Assembly: GCF_001618385.1 (NCBI RefSeq)
Contig: NZ_BDCR01000002.1
Span: 124,001-188,000, forward strand
DNA length: 64,000 nucleotides
From: Paludibacter jiangxiensis
Lineage (GTDB): Bacteria > Bacteroidota > Bacteroidia > Bacteroidales > Paludibacteraceae
Direction of reading: 5' to 3'
Shown here: in pieces, positions 17,364-27,287 of the stretch
How the letters are laid out: every line of letters starts with the position of its first letter
How positions within the stretch are numbered: the stretch's first letter is position 1
Program-made: the position numbers and the translations under genes
The notes under the pieces: generated by a model
What the model was told of the DNA's origin: nothing
Databases searched by the model: none
The model's input: the letters and a program-made list of their open reading frames with translations, nothing else

Positions 17364-18143
17364 ATGAGAAAGTACAAGTTGTTTTACAAGGCACTTCCTG
17401 TTGCTGTGATCTTTTTTGCGTTGAAAGTTGTGGTTCATTACTTTGGTTATGAGTGTATTCCGAGTAACCTGATGACGATGCTGCCGACAATTCTTACGTC
17501 CATCGTATTTGTCCTTGGTTTTTTGCTTGCCGGAGTTATTGCTGATTATAAAGAGAGTGAAAAAATACCGAATGAATTGTCTGCATCTTTTTTTGCGATA
17601 TGGCAGGAAGCCTATCTGCACTACCAGACTAAGCCCAGCGAACGTATGAAAGAATTTTTGGTTGAAATGCCGAAAGAAATCAGAATATTATTGGTGGAGT
17701 TTTTTATAAAACACGACAGAAATGCGTTGAAGGTTCTTGATAAATGGGTGATGGATATTCATAAGTTTGATGGTAACGAGATGGCAACTGTTTATGTAAA
17801 CCGTTTGAAAACGGAGCTGATCTCCATTCGTAAAATGTTCAATCGCATTACCGTTGTTAAGAAAACTGACTTTTTGCCATCGGTATTCACAACCATCCGC
17901 ATCATTGTTTGCATTTTTATCGGAGTCTTTTTGTTTCTGGATGTTACACCTTGGTGGGGAGGTGCCATTTTGCCTGCGTTATTCGCTTTTATGATCTTTA
18001 TTATTCTTTATGTGATTCAGGATATTGAAGATCCGTTTGAATATCTGAACGAAAATCTGAAGGGCAAAGGCGATGAGGTTGATATGGGGATTCTGACCGA
18101 TACGATTCTTAGTATTGAAGAACAATCACGCAGTATCCGGTGA
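17364..18143 (+). CDS. Bestrophin-like four-helix membrane protein
   Basis: 259 aa. Two N-terminal helices (around residues 8-60, 'VFVLGFLLAGVIADYKESEKI'), a soluble helical middle and two C-terminal helices (around 175-225), then 'VIQDIEDPFEYLNENLKG'. The arrangement and the 'DIEDPFEY' phrase after the last helix recall bestrophin and DUF4239 proteins, where a similar 'PFGYD' follows the last helix. The match is by pattern only; an anion-channel role is inference. No partner gene is evident. Confidence 0.5.
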   Translation: MRKYKLFYKALPVAVIFFALKVVVHYFGYECIPSNLMTMLPTILTSIVFVLGFLLAGVIADYKESEKIPNELSASFFAIWQEAYLHYQTKPSERMKEFLVEMPKEIRILLVEFFIKHDRNALKVLDKWVMDIHKFDGNEMATVYVNRLKTELISIRKMFNRITVVKKTDFLPSVFTTIRIIVCIFIGVFLFLDVTPWWGGAILPALFAFMIFIILYVIQDIEDPFEYLNENLKGKGDEVDMGILTDTILSIEEQSRSIR

Positions 18144-18221
18144 TCTTGCCTGATCCAAACCTTGTTTGTTAATCCGCTTGTTGCTTTTTGAATGTATAAT
18201 GGTCTAAATATAAATAAAATC

Positions 18222-19520
18222 ATGAAGAAAAAATCTTTTATTACAGTTGGAGGAAAGAGTAGTGGCAGAAATGGACTGGCACATTCAGCATTGCACACAC
18301 TCACTCTTGTACTGCTTTCTGCATTGCTTTTCAGTTTTACAAGCCCCGAAGTCAGTAAAGTAAAAGCTCCGAAAATTTCTAAAAAGGAACAAGTTTGGGT
18401 GGGAACCTGGAGTACCGCTCCCTATTTTGTGGATGCTAATAATATGGCACCGGCGCCGGGGCTTACAAATAACAGCTTCCGGCAGATTGTGCGTGTTTCG
18501 GTTGGAGGCGATGTGTTGCGTTTTCGCTTTACCAATCTGTTTTGCAAAAATGCAGTTGTTCTGAAATCGGTTGGCATAGCCGTTTCAAAAGGGAGCAGCG
18601 ATATTGATGCCAAAACGAATAAAACGCTCAAATTTGCAGGAAAGCAGGAGGTGACCATGTCTCCGGAGACGGAAATAGTTTCCGATCCTATCTCGTTTCA
18701 TGTAGATCCGGGAATGAAGGTGGCGATCACTATTTGTTTCGGTGAAGCCGGACCGAATGTGGGTGGACATGCGGCATCGCGCACAACGTCGTTTCTGCTG
18801 GCTGGAAACAAATCTGTGCTGGCCGACTTTACCCCAGCAACTCCAACGGATCACTGGTTTGTCATTAGGGGCATCGATGTGGAAGCTTCGAACTCTACCT
18901 CCGCGATTGCTATTCTGGGGAACTCTATTGTTGATGGACGCGGTTCGGGAACCAGTAAATTCAACCGATGGACGGATGTTCTCTCCGAACGTTTGTTGCA
19001 CAATCCGGCCACCAAAAACCGGGCAGTGTTGAATTTGGGAATCGGCGGTAATTGTGTGGTTCGTGGCGGACAGGGACAACCAGCCGTGGCTCGTTTCGAT
19101 CGCGATATTCTGGGACAAAATAATGTGAAGTGGCTCATTATCTCTGAAGGAATTAATGATATCGGGGGAATCAGAACCAGCGAACAGGCTTCGCAGGTGG
19201 CGAATGACTTGATTGAAGCATACAAGCAGATGATTGAAAAGGCGCATGCAAAAGGCATGAAAGTTTACGGTGCAACTATTCTTCCGTTTGCAAAGTCGTT
19301 TTACGATAAAGATTTTCGTCAGGTGGCCCGTGATATGGTGAACACCTGGATTCGTAACAGTGGCAGTTTCGATGCGGTGATCGACTTTGAAAAAGTAATG
19401 AGCGATCCGAACGAACCGAAAGCGCTGTCTCCTGATCTCCACTCGGGCGATTTTCTTCATCCTAACGAAGCCGGATATGCAAAGATGGGTGAATTTATTG
19501 ATTTGAAGTTGTTTGAATAG
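18222..19520 (+). CDS. Secreted SGNH/GDSL esterase
   Basis: 432 aa from ATG 18222 (MKKKSF; an upstream ATG at 18192 would add 10 residues). An uncleaved or late signal helix lies near residues 24-40 (LTLVLLSALLFSF). An N-terminal beta domain ('WVGTWSTAPYF', 'FRQIVRVSVGGDVLRFRFTN') precedes the hydrolase: block I 'AILGNSIVDGRG' (Ser near 235; GNS instead of GDS), 'LNLGIGGNCV' (block II Gly), 'SEGINDIGG' (block III Asn) and 'DLHSGDFLHPNEAGY' with the Asp/His pair. Such esterases deacylate polysaccharides or lipids; the position before the xylan-related operon hints at carbohydrate deacetylation, but it is on the opposite strand and separated by a terminator. Confidence 0.87.
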   Translation: MKKKSFITVGGKSSGRNGLAHSALHTLTLVLLSALLFSFTSPEVSKVKAPKISKKEQVWVGTWSTAPYFVDANNMAPAPGLTNNSFRQIVRVSVGGDVLRFRFTNLFCKNAVVLKSVGIAVSKGSSDIDAKTNKTLKFAGKQEVTMSPETEIVSDPISFHVDPGMKVAITICFGEAGPNVGGHAASRTTSFLLAGNKSVLADFTPATPTDHWFVIRGIDVEASNSTSAIAILGNSIVDGRGSGTSKFNRWTDVLSERLLHNPATKNRAVLNLGIGGNCVVRGGQGQPAVARFDRDILGQNNVKWLIISEGINDIGGIRTSEQASQVANDLIEAYKQMIEKAHAKGMKVYGATILPFAKSFYDKDFRQVARDMVNTWIRNSGSFDAVIDFEKVMSDPNEPKALSPDLHSGDFLHPNEAGYAKMGEFIDLKLFE

Positions 19521-19542
19521 ATAGAGGGTTTCGTATACATAC

Positions 19543-19582
19543 AAAAAGAGTCGGTCGAATAAATTTCGACCGACTCTTTTTT
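19543..19582. terminator. Bidirectional terminator between the SGNH esterase and xylE
   Basis: AAAAAGAGTCGGTCGAA, loop TAAA, TTTCGACCGACTCTTTTTT: a long stem with A/T runs on both sides serving two convergent genes. Confidence 0.88.
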
Positions 19583-19603
19583 ATAAGCAGCGAAGCGGAA
19601 TAA

Positions 19604-21274
19604 TTATTTCTTCTTTTTCCAGAGCTCTTCGATCGACTCCAGGGTGCGACCTTTGGTTTCGGGAACAAGTTTCCACATAAAGATAGCAGAAAGAATACCC
19701 ATAATACCATAGATCCAGTAAGAGAAACCGTGGTGGAAAATATTGGTAAGCCATACGTTGTCGTTCATCATCGGGAAGGTGAGCGATACGATCCAGTTGG
19801 CAATCCATTGGGCTGCAACTGCAATTGACAAGGCTCCACGAATCGAGTTCGGGAAAATTTCAGCTAAAAGAACCCAGCAAACAGGTCCCCAGCTCATTGC
19901 AAAGGCAGCTGTATAGAACAACATGAAAATAAGAGCAACAATACCTACGTGTTCTGTATAGAATGTAAATCCGAGAGCGATCATGCTGATAGCCATTCCG
20001 ATTGAACCGATAATCATCAAAGGTTTACGTCCGAATTTATCGACAGTAACAATAGCCACAACGGTAAATGTAAGATTCACAATACCAACGATAATTGTCT
20101 GAAGAAGTGAAGAATCGGTAGAAGCACCCATGTTGCGGAAGATATTACCGGCATAGTAAAGTACCACATTGATACCTACTGCTTGTTGGAATACCGATAG
20201 CAGAATACCGATCAAAATAACACCGAATCCGTAAGACAGCCAGGGTGCATTTGCTTCGTGTAAAGTGCTCTTAATATCGGAAAGAATGGTTTTTGCACTC
20301 TCTTTTCCGGCTATTTTTTCAAGTACACTCAGTGCCTTTTCGTCTTTCCCTTTCAGGGCAAGATAACGGGGAGTTTCCGGAACGAAAAACAACAAAATGA
20401 TGAAGATAGCAGCAGGAATAGCACCAGATAAGAACATATAGCGCCATCCGTCAGTAATTAACCATTGTTCGTTGCCCTGACGAGCAATAATAAGATTTAC
20501 GAAATAGATAACCAACATACCGAAGATGATGGCAAATTGGTTGAAAGATACGAGTTTGCCGCGAACTTTTGCGGGAGCAATCTCGGCAATATATACCGGA
20601 GAAATCATAGAGGCGATGCCGACACCGATACCACCGATAATACGATAAATGACAAATGAGTAAACCGGAAGAGTGCCGAATACGTTAAAAGTTTCGGGCC
20701 TCCATGCGCCAACAGCCGAAACAAAGAACGCCACGGCAGCAATAAACAACCCGTTTTTACGACCTAATGACTTTGAAATAAATCCGGCAGAAGCACCTCC
20801 GATGATACAACCGATCAGTGCACTGGCAATAACAAAACCTTTTACAGCATCAGCTGTATTTTTCATTTCTTCAACATCCGAGAGAGCAGGAATTGCTTTG
20901 GTTAGGAAGCTGATAGCCCATATTGTGAGTCCGCCTAACATAACGGCACTTACAATGCTTCCCTTTTTCTTGCCAAAGAGTCCAATCATCTGAGCTCCGA
21001 TTACCGCGAAAATCAAATAAAGAACAATGACCATCAGCATACGGTACTGGCCGATGAGTGTGAAAATTGTGTTAGGGTCAAAGAGGTAATTACCTCCGTT
21101 TTCTTTGTAAATGTAGAATTCTACCAGCGATTTTTCAGCACCGTTTACAACCGCCGTGTCATACCCGAAAAGCAAACCACCAAGTGTGGCTACCAATGTT
21201 AAAAGGGCGATGTATAGTTTGCTTCCTTCCTGAAAAGAGCTTGACTTACTTCCGCCTGTGTCGATAAAAGCCAT
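19604..21274 (-). CDS. xylE: D-xylose:H+ symporter (MFS sugar porter)
   Basis: 556 aa, 12 membrane helices. Sugar-porter signatures: 'GGLLFGYDTAVVNGA' in helix 1, 'RIIGGIGVGIASMISPVYIAE', 'PETPRYL' after helix 6, 'DKFGRKPLM' between helices 8 and 9 and 'PETKGRTLE' at the C-terminus. It imports xylose across the inner membrane. The xylose assignment relies on the neighbouring xylA and xylB. Last gene of the xyl operon, 134 nt after xylA. Confidence 0.9.
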   Translation of the reverse strand: MAFIDTGGSKSSSFQEGSKLYIALLTLVATLGGLLFGYDTAVVNGAEKSLVEFYIYKENGGNYLFDPNTIFTLIGQYRMLMVIVLYLIFAVIGAQMIGLFGKKKGSIVSAVMLGGLTIWAISFLTKAIPALSDVEEMKNTADAVKGFVIASALIGCIIGGASAGFISKSLGRKNGLFIAAVAFFVSAVGAWRPETFNVFGTLPVYSFVIYRIIGGIGVGIASMISPVYIAEIAPAKVRGKLVSFNQFAIIFGMLVIYFVNLIIARQGNEQWLITDGWRYMFLSGAIPAAIFIILLFFVPETPRYLALKGKDEKALSVLEKIAGKESAKTILSDIKSTLHEANAPWLSYGFGVILIGILLSVFQQAVGINVVLYYAGNIFRNMGASTDSSLLQTIIVGIVNLTFTVVAIVTVDKFGRKPLMIIGSIGMAISMIALGFTFYTEHVGIVALIFMLFYTAAFAMSWGPVCWVLLAEIFPNSIRGALSIAVAAQWIANWIVSLTFPMMNDNVWLTNIFHHGFSYWIYGIMGILSAIFMWKLVPETKGRTLESIEELWKKKK

Positions 21275-21338
21275 GTTGTATTAGTTTATTAAGTTGTTAA
21301 TAATATCAGATCTGATAATAACAGAAAAAGAACCGGAA

Positions 21339-21370
21339 CTTAAACAACTAAGGTCATCATTCCGGCTCTT
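21339..21370 (-). other. Inverted repeat in the xylA-xylE gap
   Basis: GAACCGGAA near 21340 and TTCCGGCTC near 21360 can pair around a loop of about 20 nt. There is no T-run, so it more likely protects the upstream transcript end or attenuates xylE than terminates fully. Confidence 0.45.
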
Positions 21371-21408
21371 CGTTATTGTCGTAAGGTTTACGATTTAATC
21401 AATAAAGA

Positions 21409-22725
21409 TTAGATGTACATGTTTACGAGTGCTTCGTACAATTCTTGTTTTCCGCTGATCTGTTTAGGTTCACCAACAGATTTAGCATAAGCAACAACAT
21501 CTTCGAGGGTCAGTTTGCCTTCTTCGAATTCTTTACCTTTGCCAGCGTCAAAAGAAGCGTAACGATCAGCAACCATTTGTTTGTAAGGAGATTCTTCGAG
21601 GATAGCAGCTGCAGCTTCCAAAGCGCGAGCCATTACATCCATAGCACCGATGTGAGCGATGAACAAATCATCGTTGTCGGTAGAGTTACGACGGATCTTA
21701 GCGTCGAAGTTGGTACCACCACCTTGCATGCCACCACCTTGAAGGATAACAAGCATAGCTTGTGTCAATTCAAAGATGTCAACTGGGAATTGGTCTGTAT
21801 CCCAACCGTTTTGAACATCACCGCGGTTAGCGTCGATAGCACCCAGCATACCTGCATCAACGGCACATTGCAATTCGTGTTCGAATGTGTGACCTGCCAA
21901 TGTCGCGTGGTTTACTTCGATGTTTACTTTGAAATCGTTTTCCAAACCGAATTCTTTCAGGAAGCCGATTACAGTTTCTGTGTCAACATCGTATTGGTGT
22001 TTCATTGGTTCCATTGGTTTCGGTTCGATCAGGAACACGCCTTTGAACCCTTTTGCACGACCGTAGTCGCGAGCCATTTGCAACATGGTGCCGAGGTGTT
22101 GTTTTTCGCGTTTCATGTTGGTGTTGAGCAAGCTCATGTAACCTTCACGACCACCCCAGAATACGTATGCTTTACCACCCAGTTCGATAGTTGCGTCGAT
22201 AGCGTTTTTGATTTGAAGCATAGCACGAGCAGCAGCGTCAAAGTTAGGATTGGTGCTGGCACCGTTCATATAACGTGCGTGGCTGAATACGTTTGCTGTA
22301 CCCCACATCAGTTTGATGCCGGTTTCAGCTTGTTTTTGTTTTGCATATTCAACGATAGCTTTCAGGTTTGCTTCGTATTCTTCGATGCTACCACCTTCGC
22401 TGATTAAATCGATATCGTGGAAGCAGTAGTATTCGATGCCAATTTTTTGCATGAATTCGAAACCTGCATCCATTTTGTCTTTTGCAGCCTGAAGTGCATC
22501 AGCAGCACCAACCCAAGGGTGTTTTTGTGTGCCACCACCAAATGGATCGCCACCTTCTGCGCACAGTGTGTGCCACCATGCCATACAGAATTTGAACCAT
22601 TCTTTCATAGGTTTGCCATAAACAACCTTTTCAGGATCGTAATAACGGAAGGCCATAGGATTTTTGCTGTCTTTGCCTTCAAATTTGATTTTTTCCACTG
22701 AAGGAAAATAAACTTTTGTGCTCAT
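21409..22725 (-). CDS. xylA: Xylose isomerase
   Basis: 438 aa, the length of class II isomerases. It interconverts D-xylose and D-xylulose using two divalent metals. Seen motifs: '[20 protein letters not shown]', 'YYCFHDIDL' (catalytic His and Asp), '[12 protein letters not shown]', '[10 protein letters not shown]' (metal Glu), '[18 protein letters not shown]' and 'GAIDANRGD'. Codon choice is strongly biased, consistent with high expression; long antisense open frames here are by-products of that bias. It lies between the GH3 gene (47 nt) and xylE. Confidence 0.97.
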   Translation of the reverse strand: MSTKVYFPSVEKIKFEGKDSKNPMAFRYYDPEKVVYGKPMKEWFKFCMAWWHTLCAEGGDPFGGGTQKHPWVGAADALQAAKDKMDAGFEFMQKIGIEYYCFHDIDLISEGGSIEEYEANLKAIVEYAKQKQAETGIKLMWGTANVFSHARYMNGASTNPNFDAAARAMLQIKNAIDATIELGGKAYVFWGGREGYMSLLNTNMKREKQHLGTMLQMARDYGRAKGFKGVFLIEPKPMEPMKHQYDVDTETVIGFLKEFGLENDFKVNIEVNHATLAGHTFEHELQCAVDAGMLGAIDANRGDVQNGWDTDQFPVDIFELTQAMLVILQGGGMQGGGTNFDAKIRRNSTDNDDLFIAHIGAMDVMARALEAAAAILEESPYKQMVADRYASFDAGKGKEFEEGKLTLEDVVAYAKSVGEPKQISGKQELYEALVNMYI

Positions 22726-22772
22726 AATTTGAATTTAATGTTAGGGTTTGTTGTTATAATTTTAGAACTGAA

Positions 22773-24962
22773 TTATTTCATTGTAAACTGGATAGATGCC
22801 GGCGTGGCAGCTCCCAGTGTTTGTGCAACCGGTGACGGTGAACTCCCTGCTATGGTAACTTTAAAATCGCCGCTTTCCAGTACTCTGTCACCGTTGTCAT
22901 TCACCAATTCCATCATACGCGGCGTAATCTGAAATGAAACGGTTTGAGATTCGCCGCTTTTCAGCTTCAGGCGTTTCACTCCGTCGAGCGAATAGAGAGG
23001 CACACGGGTACTTGCTTTTACGTCGGTTACGTAAAGCTGAACCACTTCTTCTCCATCCGATTTTCCGGTATTGGTCACTTTGGTAGTGATAGTTACGGTT
23101 TCTCCTTTTTTGATTTTTGCTTTGTCAATGGCGATATCGCTGTATTGGAACGAGGTATAGCTCAGTCCGAATCCAAACGGATAGAGCGGCTCTGCCGTCA
23201 TGTAACGATATGTACGTCCTTTCATGCTGTAATCGTCAAAAGCAGGTAGTTGGTCAACTGATTTCGGGAAGGTGATGGCCAGTCTTCCGGAAGGATTTAC
23301 ATCTCCGAAAAGAGCATCGGCAACAGCGCGTCCGCCTTCTTGTCCAGGATACCATACAAAGATGATAGCATCGGCAATTTCAGACAGTTCGGCTGTGCAA
23401 ACAGGACTACCTCCGGTCAGAATCAACACGATCGGCTTTTTTGACCGTTGCTTCATGGTGCGGAGAAAATCGAGCTGGTTTTGAGGAATATTCAGGTTCA
23501 GACGGTCGCCCAAAGTATTTGATGCTGTCGATTCGCCTTCTTCTCCTTCAAATACACCAGAAACTCCAAAAACACCAACGATTACATCCGAATTAGCACC
23601 TTCGCCGAACGCATAGTTGCTCGCATTCTGGTTCGGAGCGCTTGGCTCTACCCCCTGACGATAAAAAACAGAAGTCCCGGCGCTTACTTTTCCAACAATT
23701 GCTTCGAGAACGGTAGTCAGGTGGTCGCTTACACCGTTGTAATTACCCATCAAAACATCCTGACTGGCAGCATAAGGTCCTGTCACGAAAATCGATTTGA
23801 TCTCTTTTTTTAAGGGAAGCAAATTGTTCTTGTTTTGCAACAGAACAATCGATTTTGCAGCAGCTTCGTATGCCAGGTCAACATGTTTTTTGCAACCAAT
23901 AACTTCTTCACCTATTTTTGAATAAGGGTTGTTGTTTACCGGGTCAAGTAATCCTAATTTGAAACGAGTTACCAAAAGCTTGCTTAGTGCCTGATCTATT
24001 TCTTTCTCTGTGATTAAACCTCTTTTTACAGCTTCCGGGAGACTTTGAAATTCGTTACCGCAATCGAGGTTGACACCGCTCTTGATAGCTAATGCACAAG
24101 CATCGGCTTCGTATTTTGCAGCTCCGTGATGTTTGTAAAAGTTGGTGATGGCGTCGCAGTCGGTAGTGATATACCCCTGAAATCCCCAGCGTTTACGTAG
24201 CAATTCCGACAAAAGGAATGAGCTGCCGCAACACGGTTTTCCGAACGTGCGGTTATAAGCGCACATCACGCTCTGCACATTGCCTTCTTTTACCAATGCT
24301 TCGAAAGCCGGCGTGTAAGTTTCCATGAAGTCTTTCATCGGAGGTTCGGCATCAAACGAGTGGCGCGATGCTTCCGGCCCTGAGTGAACAACATAATGTT
24401 TTGCACACGCTGCCGTTTTCAAAAAATGAGGGTCGTTACCCTGCATCCCTTGTACATAGGCAATTCCCATGCGCGAGGTGAGATACGGATCTTCTCCATA
24501 GGTCTCCTGTCCGCGACCCCAGCGGGGATCTCTGAAAATATTAATATTGGGAGCATAGAAAGTCAATCCGGTATATTTGCCGTAGTTCTGCATTCGTTGA
24601 GCAATGTTGAATTTTGCCCATGCTTCGTCTGAAATTGCTTCACCGATCCGTTTCACGAGATCAGGATCAAAGGTTGCCGCTAAGCCAATGTTTTGAGGAA
24701 AAACCGTAGCTCGTCCGGTACGTGCAACACCATGCAAAGCTTCGTTCCACCATTCGAACGGGAGCAAGCCCAGTCGTTCAATGCCGGGGGCACTGTTCAT
24801 CATCTGGTATGCTTTTTCCTGAAGCGTCATTCTCGAAACAAGATCAGCAACGCGTTCGTCAACCGTTTTGCTTGGATCCTGATAGGGGAACTGCTGTGCA
24901 AACAATGAAGTGCAAAAGGCACCGGCAAATAACAAAGACGATAAGAATCGAAATCGTTTCAT
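22773..24962 (-). CDS. GH3 family glycosidase, probable beta-xylosidase / beta-glucosidase
   Basis: 729 aa with signal peptide (MKRFRFLSSLLFAGAFCTSLFA), so periplasmic. GH3 N-terminal barrel: 'FEWWNEALHGVA', 'FRDPRWGRGQETYGEDPYL', 'CAKHYVVHSG' and nucleophile Asp in 'GYITTDCDAI'. The C-terminal alpha/beta domain ('GEEGESTASNTLGDRLNL') and fibronectin-III-like end ('GEEVVQLYVTDVKAS') complete the usual three-domain layout. The WWNEALHG and DCDAI motifs are those of the xylosidase-like GH3 branch, which suits the operon between xylB and xylA: it would release xylose from xylo-oligosaccharides. Confidence 0.92.
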   Translation of the reverse strand: MKRFRFLSSLLFAGAFCTSLFAQQFPYQDPSKTVDERVADLVSRMTLQEKAYQMMNSAPGIERLGLLPFEWWNEALHGVARTGRATVFPQNIGLAATFDPDLVKRIGEAISDEAWAKFNIAQRMQNYGKYTGLTFYAPNINIFRDPRWGRGQETYGEDPYLTSRMGIAYVQGMQGNDPHFLKTAACAKHYVVHSGPEASRHSFDAEPPMKDFMETYTPAFEALVKEGNVQSVMCAYNRTFGKPCCGSSFLLSELLRKRWGFQGYITTDCDAITNFYKHHGAAKYEADACALAIKSGVNLDCGNEFQSLPEAVKRGLITEKEIDQALSKLLVTRFKLGLLDPVNNNPYSKIGEEVIGCKKHVDLAYEAAAKSIVLLQNKNNLLPLKKEIKSIFVTGPYAASQDVLMGNYNGVSDHLTTVLEAIVGKVSAGTSVFYRQGVEPSAPNQNASNYAFGEGANSDVIVGVFGVSGVFEGEEGESTASNTLGDRLNLNIPQNQLDFLRTMKQRSKKPIVLILTGGSPVCTAELSEIADAIIFVWYPGQEGGRAVADALFGDVNPSGRLAITFPKSVDQLPAFDDYSMKGRTYRYMTAEPLYPFGFGLSYTSFQYSDIAIDKAKIKKGETVTITTKVTNTGKSDGEEVVQLYVTDVKASTRVPLYSLDGVKRLKLKSGESQTVSFQITPRMMELVNDNGDRVLESGDFKVTIAGSSPSPVAQTLGAATPASIQFTMK

Positions 24963-24986
24963 AGCAACTTATAAGGGTGTCGTTAA

Positions 24987-26459
24987 TTAAAGTTTCGATT
25001 TCCAGAGCTCGTAAGCTTCTTTGTATGCCGTTTCATTCTTGGCATCCGGTTCTGTTGATTTCAGCTTTTCGAGAGTTGAGAATGCTTCAACATTCGATTT
25101 GTAGATCCCTGCACCAATTCCGGCTCCCTTGGCAGCACCTACAGAACCATCAGTATTGAATAATTCGATGGTGGCTCCGGTTACTCCGGCCAGTGTATCG
25201 CGGAAAATAGAACTCATAAACATGTTGGCAAATCCTGCACGGATGATACGGGTGTCGATGCCCATTCCCTGCATAACTTCCATGCCATAAGCAAATGCGA
25301 ACACGATGCCTTCCTGTGCAGCACGCAAAATTTCAGCTTTGCCATGTTTGTTGAAGTTGATGCCATGAATGGAACAACCGGTTTCTTTATTGCCCAGCAT
25401 ACGTTCAGCTCCGTTTCCAAAAGGAAGAATAGAGATTCCGCCTGAACCAATGGCGATTTTTTCTGCCATTGCATCAATTTCCTTGTAAGACATATTTTCG
25501 GGAGCAACGTTCTTTTTCATCCAGGAATTAAGGATTCCAGTGCCGTTTACGCAAAGCAATACGCCGAGTCGTGTTGACTCTGAAGTGTGATTTACGTGAG
25601 CAAATGTATTTACACGTGATTGTGGATCGTATTTTACATTGCCGTTGACACCATACACAACACCCGAGGTTCCTGCTGTTGCTGCGATTTCGCCCGGGTT
25701 AAATACATTGAGTGATAATGCATTGTTTGGCTGGTCGCCGGCACGGTAGGTGACAGGGGTGCCTTCTGCAAGACCCAGTTCTTTAGCTGCAAAAGCAGTC
25801 ACTTTGCCTTGTTCTGCAAAGGTGGGCAAAATGGCAGGGATAATCGATTTGTCGAACCCGTAATAGTTGAGAATGTCTTCTGATACACAGTTGTTTTGAA
25901 AATCCCAGAAGATACCTTCAGAAAGACCGGAAACAGTAGTGGTGATATCGCCTGTCAGCTTCATGGCAATATAGTCGCCCGGAAGCATTATTTTATCAAT
26001 TTTGGCAAATAATTCAGGCTCGTTTTCTTTTACCCAGGCCAGTTTGGATGCTGTAAAGTTTCCCGGAGAGTTGAGTAGGTGAGAAAGGCATTGTTCTTCG
26101 CCGATACCTTTGAATGCTTTTTCGCCGTAGGGTACAGCACGGCTGTCGCACCAAATGATAGAAGGACGCAATACCTGTTGATTTTTGTCAACAAGTACCA
26201 ATCCGTGCATCTGATAGGAAATACCGATGGCTTTAATGTCGCTACTGTTTACGCCCGATTCGGAAAGTATATTTTTTAATGCGGCTTTGAAATTGTTCCA
26301 CCAGCTATCAGGGTGTTGTTCTGCCCATCCCGATTTCAGGGCTGTGATTTCCATTTCTACTTTTGGAGAAAAATCGGAAGCTACACACTTACCGTTTTCT
26401 GCGTTTACTAATGAAGCTTTTACAGACGAACTGCCTACGTCGATGCCTAATAGATACAT
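24987..26459 (-). CDS. xylB: Xylulokinase
   Basis: 490 aa FGGY-family kinase that phosphorylates D-xylulose with ATP to xylulose-5-phosphate. 'LLGIDVGSSSVKASL' is the N-terminal phosphate-binding strand-turn, 'ISYQMHGLVLVD' and 'IIWCDSRAVPYG' follow the family order, and 'AATAGTSGVVYGV' is the second ATP-site motif. 'VGAAKGAGIGAG' is near the C-terminus. Located 44 nt after the regulator gene and 24 nt before the GH3 gene. Confidence 0.96.
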   Translation of the reverse strand: MYLLGIDVGSSSVKASLVNAENGKCVASDFSPKVEMEITALKSGWAEQHPDSWWNNFKAALKNILSESGVNSSDIKAIGISYQMHGLVLVDKNQQVLRPSIIWCDSRAVPYGEKAFKGIGEEQCLSHLLNSPGNFTASKLAWVKENEPELFAKIDKIMLPGDYIAMKLTGDITTTVSGLSEGIFWDFQNNCVSEDILNYYGFDKSIIPAILPTFAEQGKVTAFAAKELGLAEGTPVTYRAGDQPNNALSLNVFNPGEIAATAGTSGVVYGVNGNVKYDPQSRVNTFAHVNHTSESTRLGVLLCVNGTGILNSWMKKNVAPENMSYKEIDAMAEKIAIGSGGISILPFGNGAERMLGNKETGCSIHGINFNKHGKAEILRAAQEGIVFAFAYGMEVMQGMGIDTRIIRAGFANMFMSSIFRDTLAGVTGATIELFNTDGSVGAAKGAGIGAGIYKSNVEAFSTLEKLKSTEPDAKNETAYKEAYELWKSKL

Positions 26460-26503
26460 TATAATAGTGTTTTGTGGTTAATTATAATTAGTCGTAAATT
26501 GTT

Positions 26504-27220
26504 TTACCTGTGAGATTTGTTGTAAATTATTTTGTCAAAGCGATAATAACGTGCAGCACGGTGAGCCACATTTTGTTGCTTCTCTTCCAATGGAATGATA
26601 TAATTGAGAGAAATGAATTTTTTGTGGAAATTGCGTATATCCACTTTCTCTCCGAAAATGACTTCATGCAGGTTTCTCAACTCGGCCTCAGTGAATTTCT
26701 TAGGCAGAAGCTCGTACATTCCAGTCGGGTCTTCTTCTATTTTTTTGCGGACATAATTTAGGGCACCTTCAACAACTTCGTTGTGATCAAAAGCCAGTTG
26801 TCCTATTTCGGATAAATTGCACCAGTGCGCTTCGTATCCATCGGCAAAGCCTCTCAGCTTTTGATTGATTTTGATTAACGCTACGTAAGCAACGGTGATA
26901 ATACGCCCGATTTTCATGTGGATGGCATTCTCCAGCCAAACGATATCACGGGGATGCTTGGTTCTGTCCGGAGAACCGAAACTGCGAAATTGTTGCAGGT
27001 AAATGTTTTTGATGCCGGTTAGTTCGTAAAGAACGCGATAGGCTGCATCGTCAAGATTTTCGCTTTCATAGATCACACTTCCGGGAAGCTTCATGTCACT
27101 ATAACGACCTTCTTCGCTTTCTCCCGTACGGGTGATCAGCAAAATCTTCAATTGTTCTCCGTCGAATCCGAAAATGGCGCAGTCAACAGATACGTGAGGA
27201 TAGAGTGATGTTTCTTGCAT
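26504..27220 (-). CDS. Nudix-fold transcriptional regulator of xylose use (NrtR/XylR type)
   Basis: 238 aa from ATG 27220 (a TTG at 27259 would add 13 residues). The N-terminal half is Nudix-like: 'VSVDCAIFGFDGEQLKILLITR', 'DMKLPGSVIYESENLDDAAYRVL'. The Nudix box is degenerate (the usual REU...EE catalytic pattern is missing). The C-terminal half, 'LLPKKFTEAELRNLHEVIFGEKVDIRNFHKKF', is the winged-helix DNA-binding part of NrtR-type regulators. In Bacteroidota such proteins control xylose genes; here it is the first gene of the xyl operon, so autoregulation is likely. The effector is probably a pentose or pentose phosphate (inference). Confidence 0.85.
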   Translation of the reverse strand: MQETSLYPHVSVDCAIFGFDGEQLKILLITRTGESEEGRYSDMKLPGSVIYESENLDDAAYRVLYELTGIKNIYLQQFRSFGSPDRTKHPRDIVWLENAIHMKIGRIITVAYVALIKINQKLRGFADGYEAHWCNLSEIGQLAFDHNEVVEGALNYVRKKIEEDPTGMYELLPKKFTEAELRNLHEVIFGEKVDIRNFHKKFISLNYIIPLEEKQQNVAHRAARYYRFDKIIYNKSHR

Positions 27221-27256
27221 GGTAGAGTAATTTCCGGTCAATAAATAATTTCTATG

Positions 27257-27287
27257 CAAATAAACATCATTTCTTGATTAAAAGCAA
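27257..27287 (-). promoter_or_regulatory. Candidate promoter of the xyl operon
   Basis: Minus strand: CTTG (27287-27284), 19-nt spacer, TTTATTTG (27264-27257), one mismatch in each box against TTTG / TAnnTTTG. The start would be near 27250, about 30 nt before ATG 27220. Confidence 0.55.

Noticed and set aside
18585-19544. Long open frame opposite the SGNH esterase gene
   Set aside because: Shadow of the coding strand; basic and motif-free product that runs into the shared terminator.
21445-22407. Long open frame opposite xylA (about 320 codons)
   Set aside because: It is antisense to a certain gene with biased codons; the translated product is Phe/Cys/Val-rich without domain pattern.
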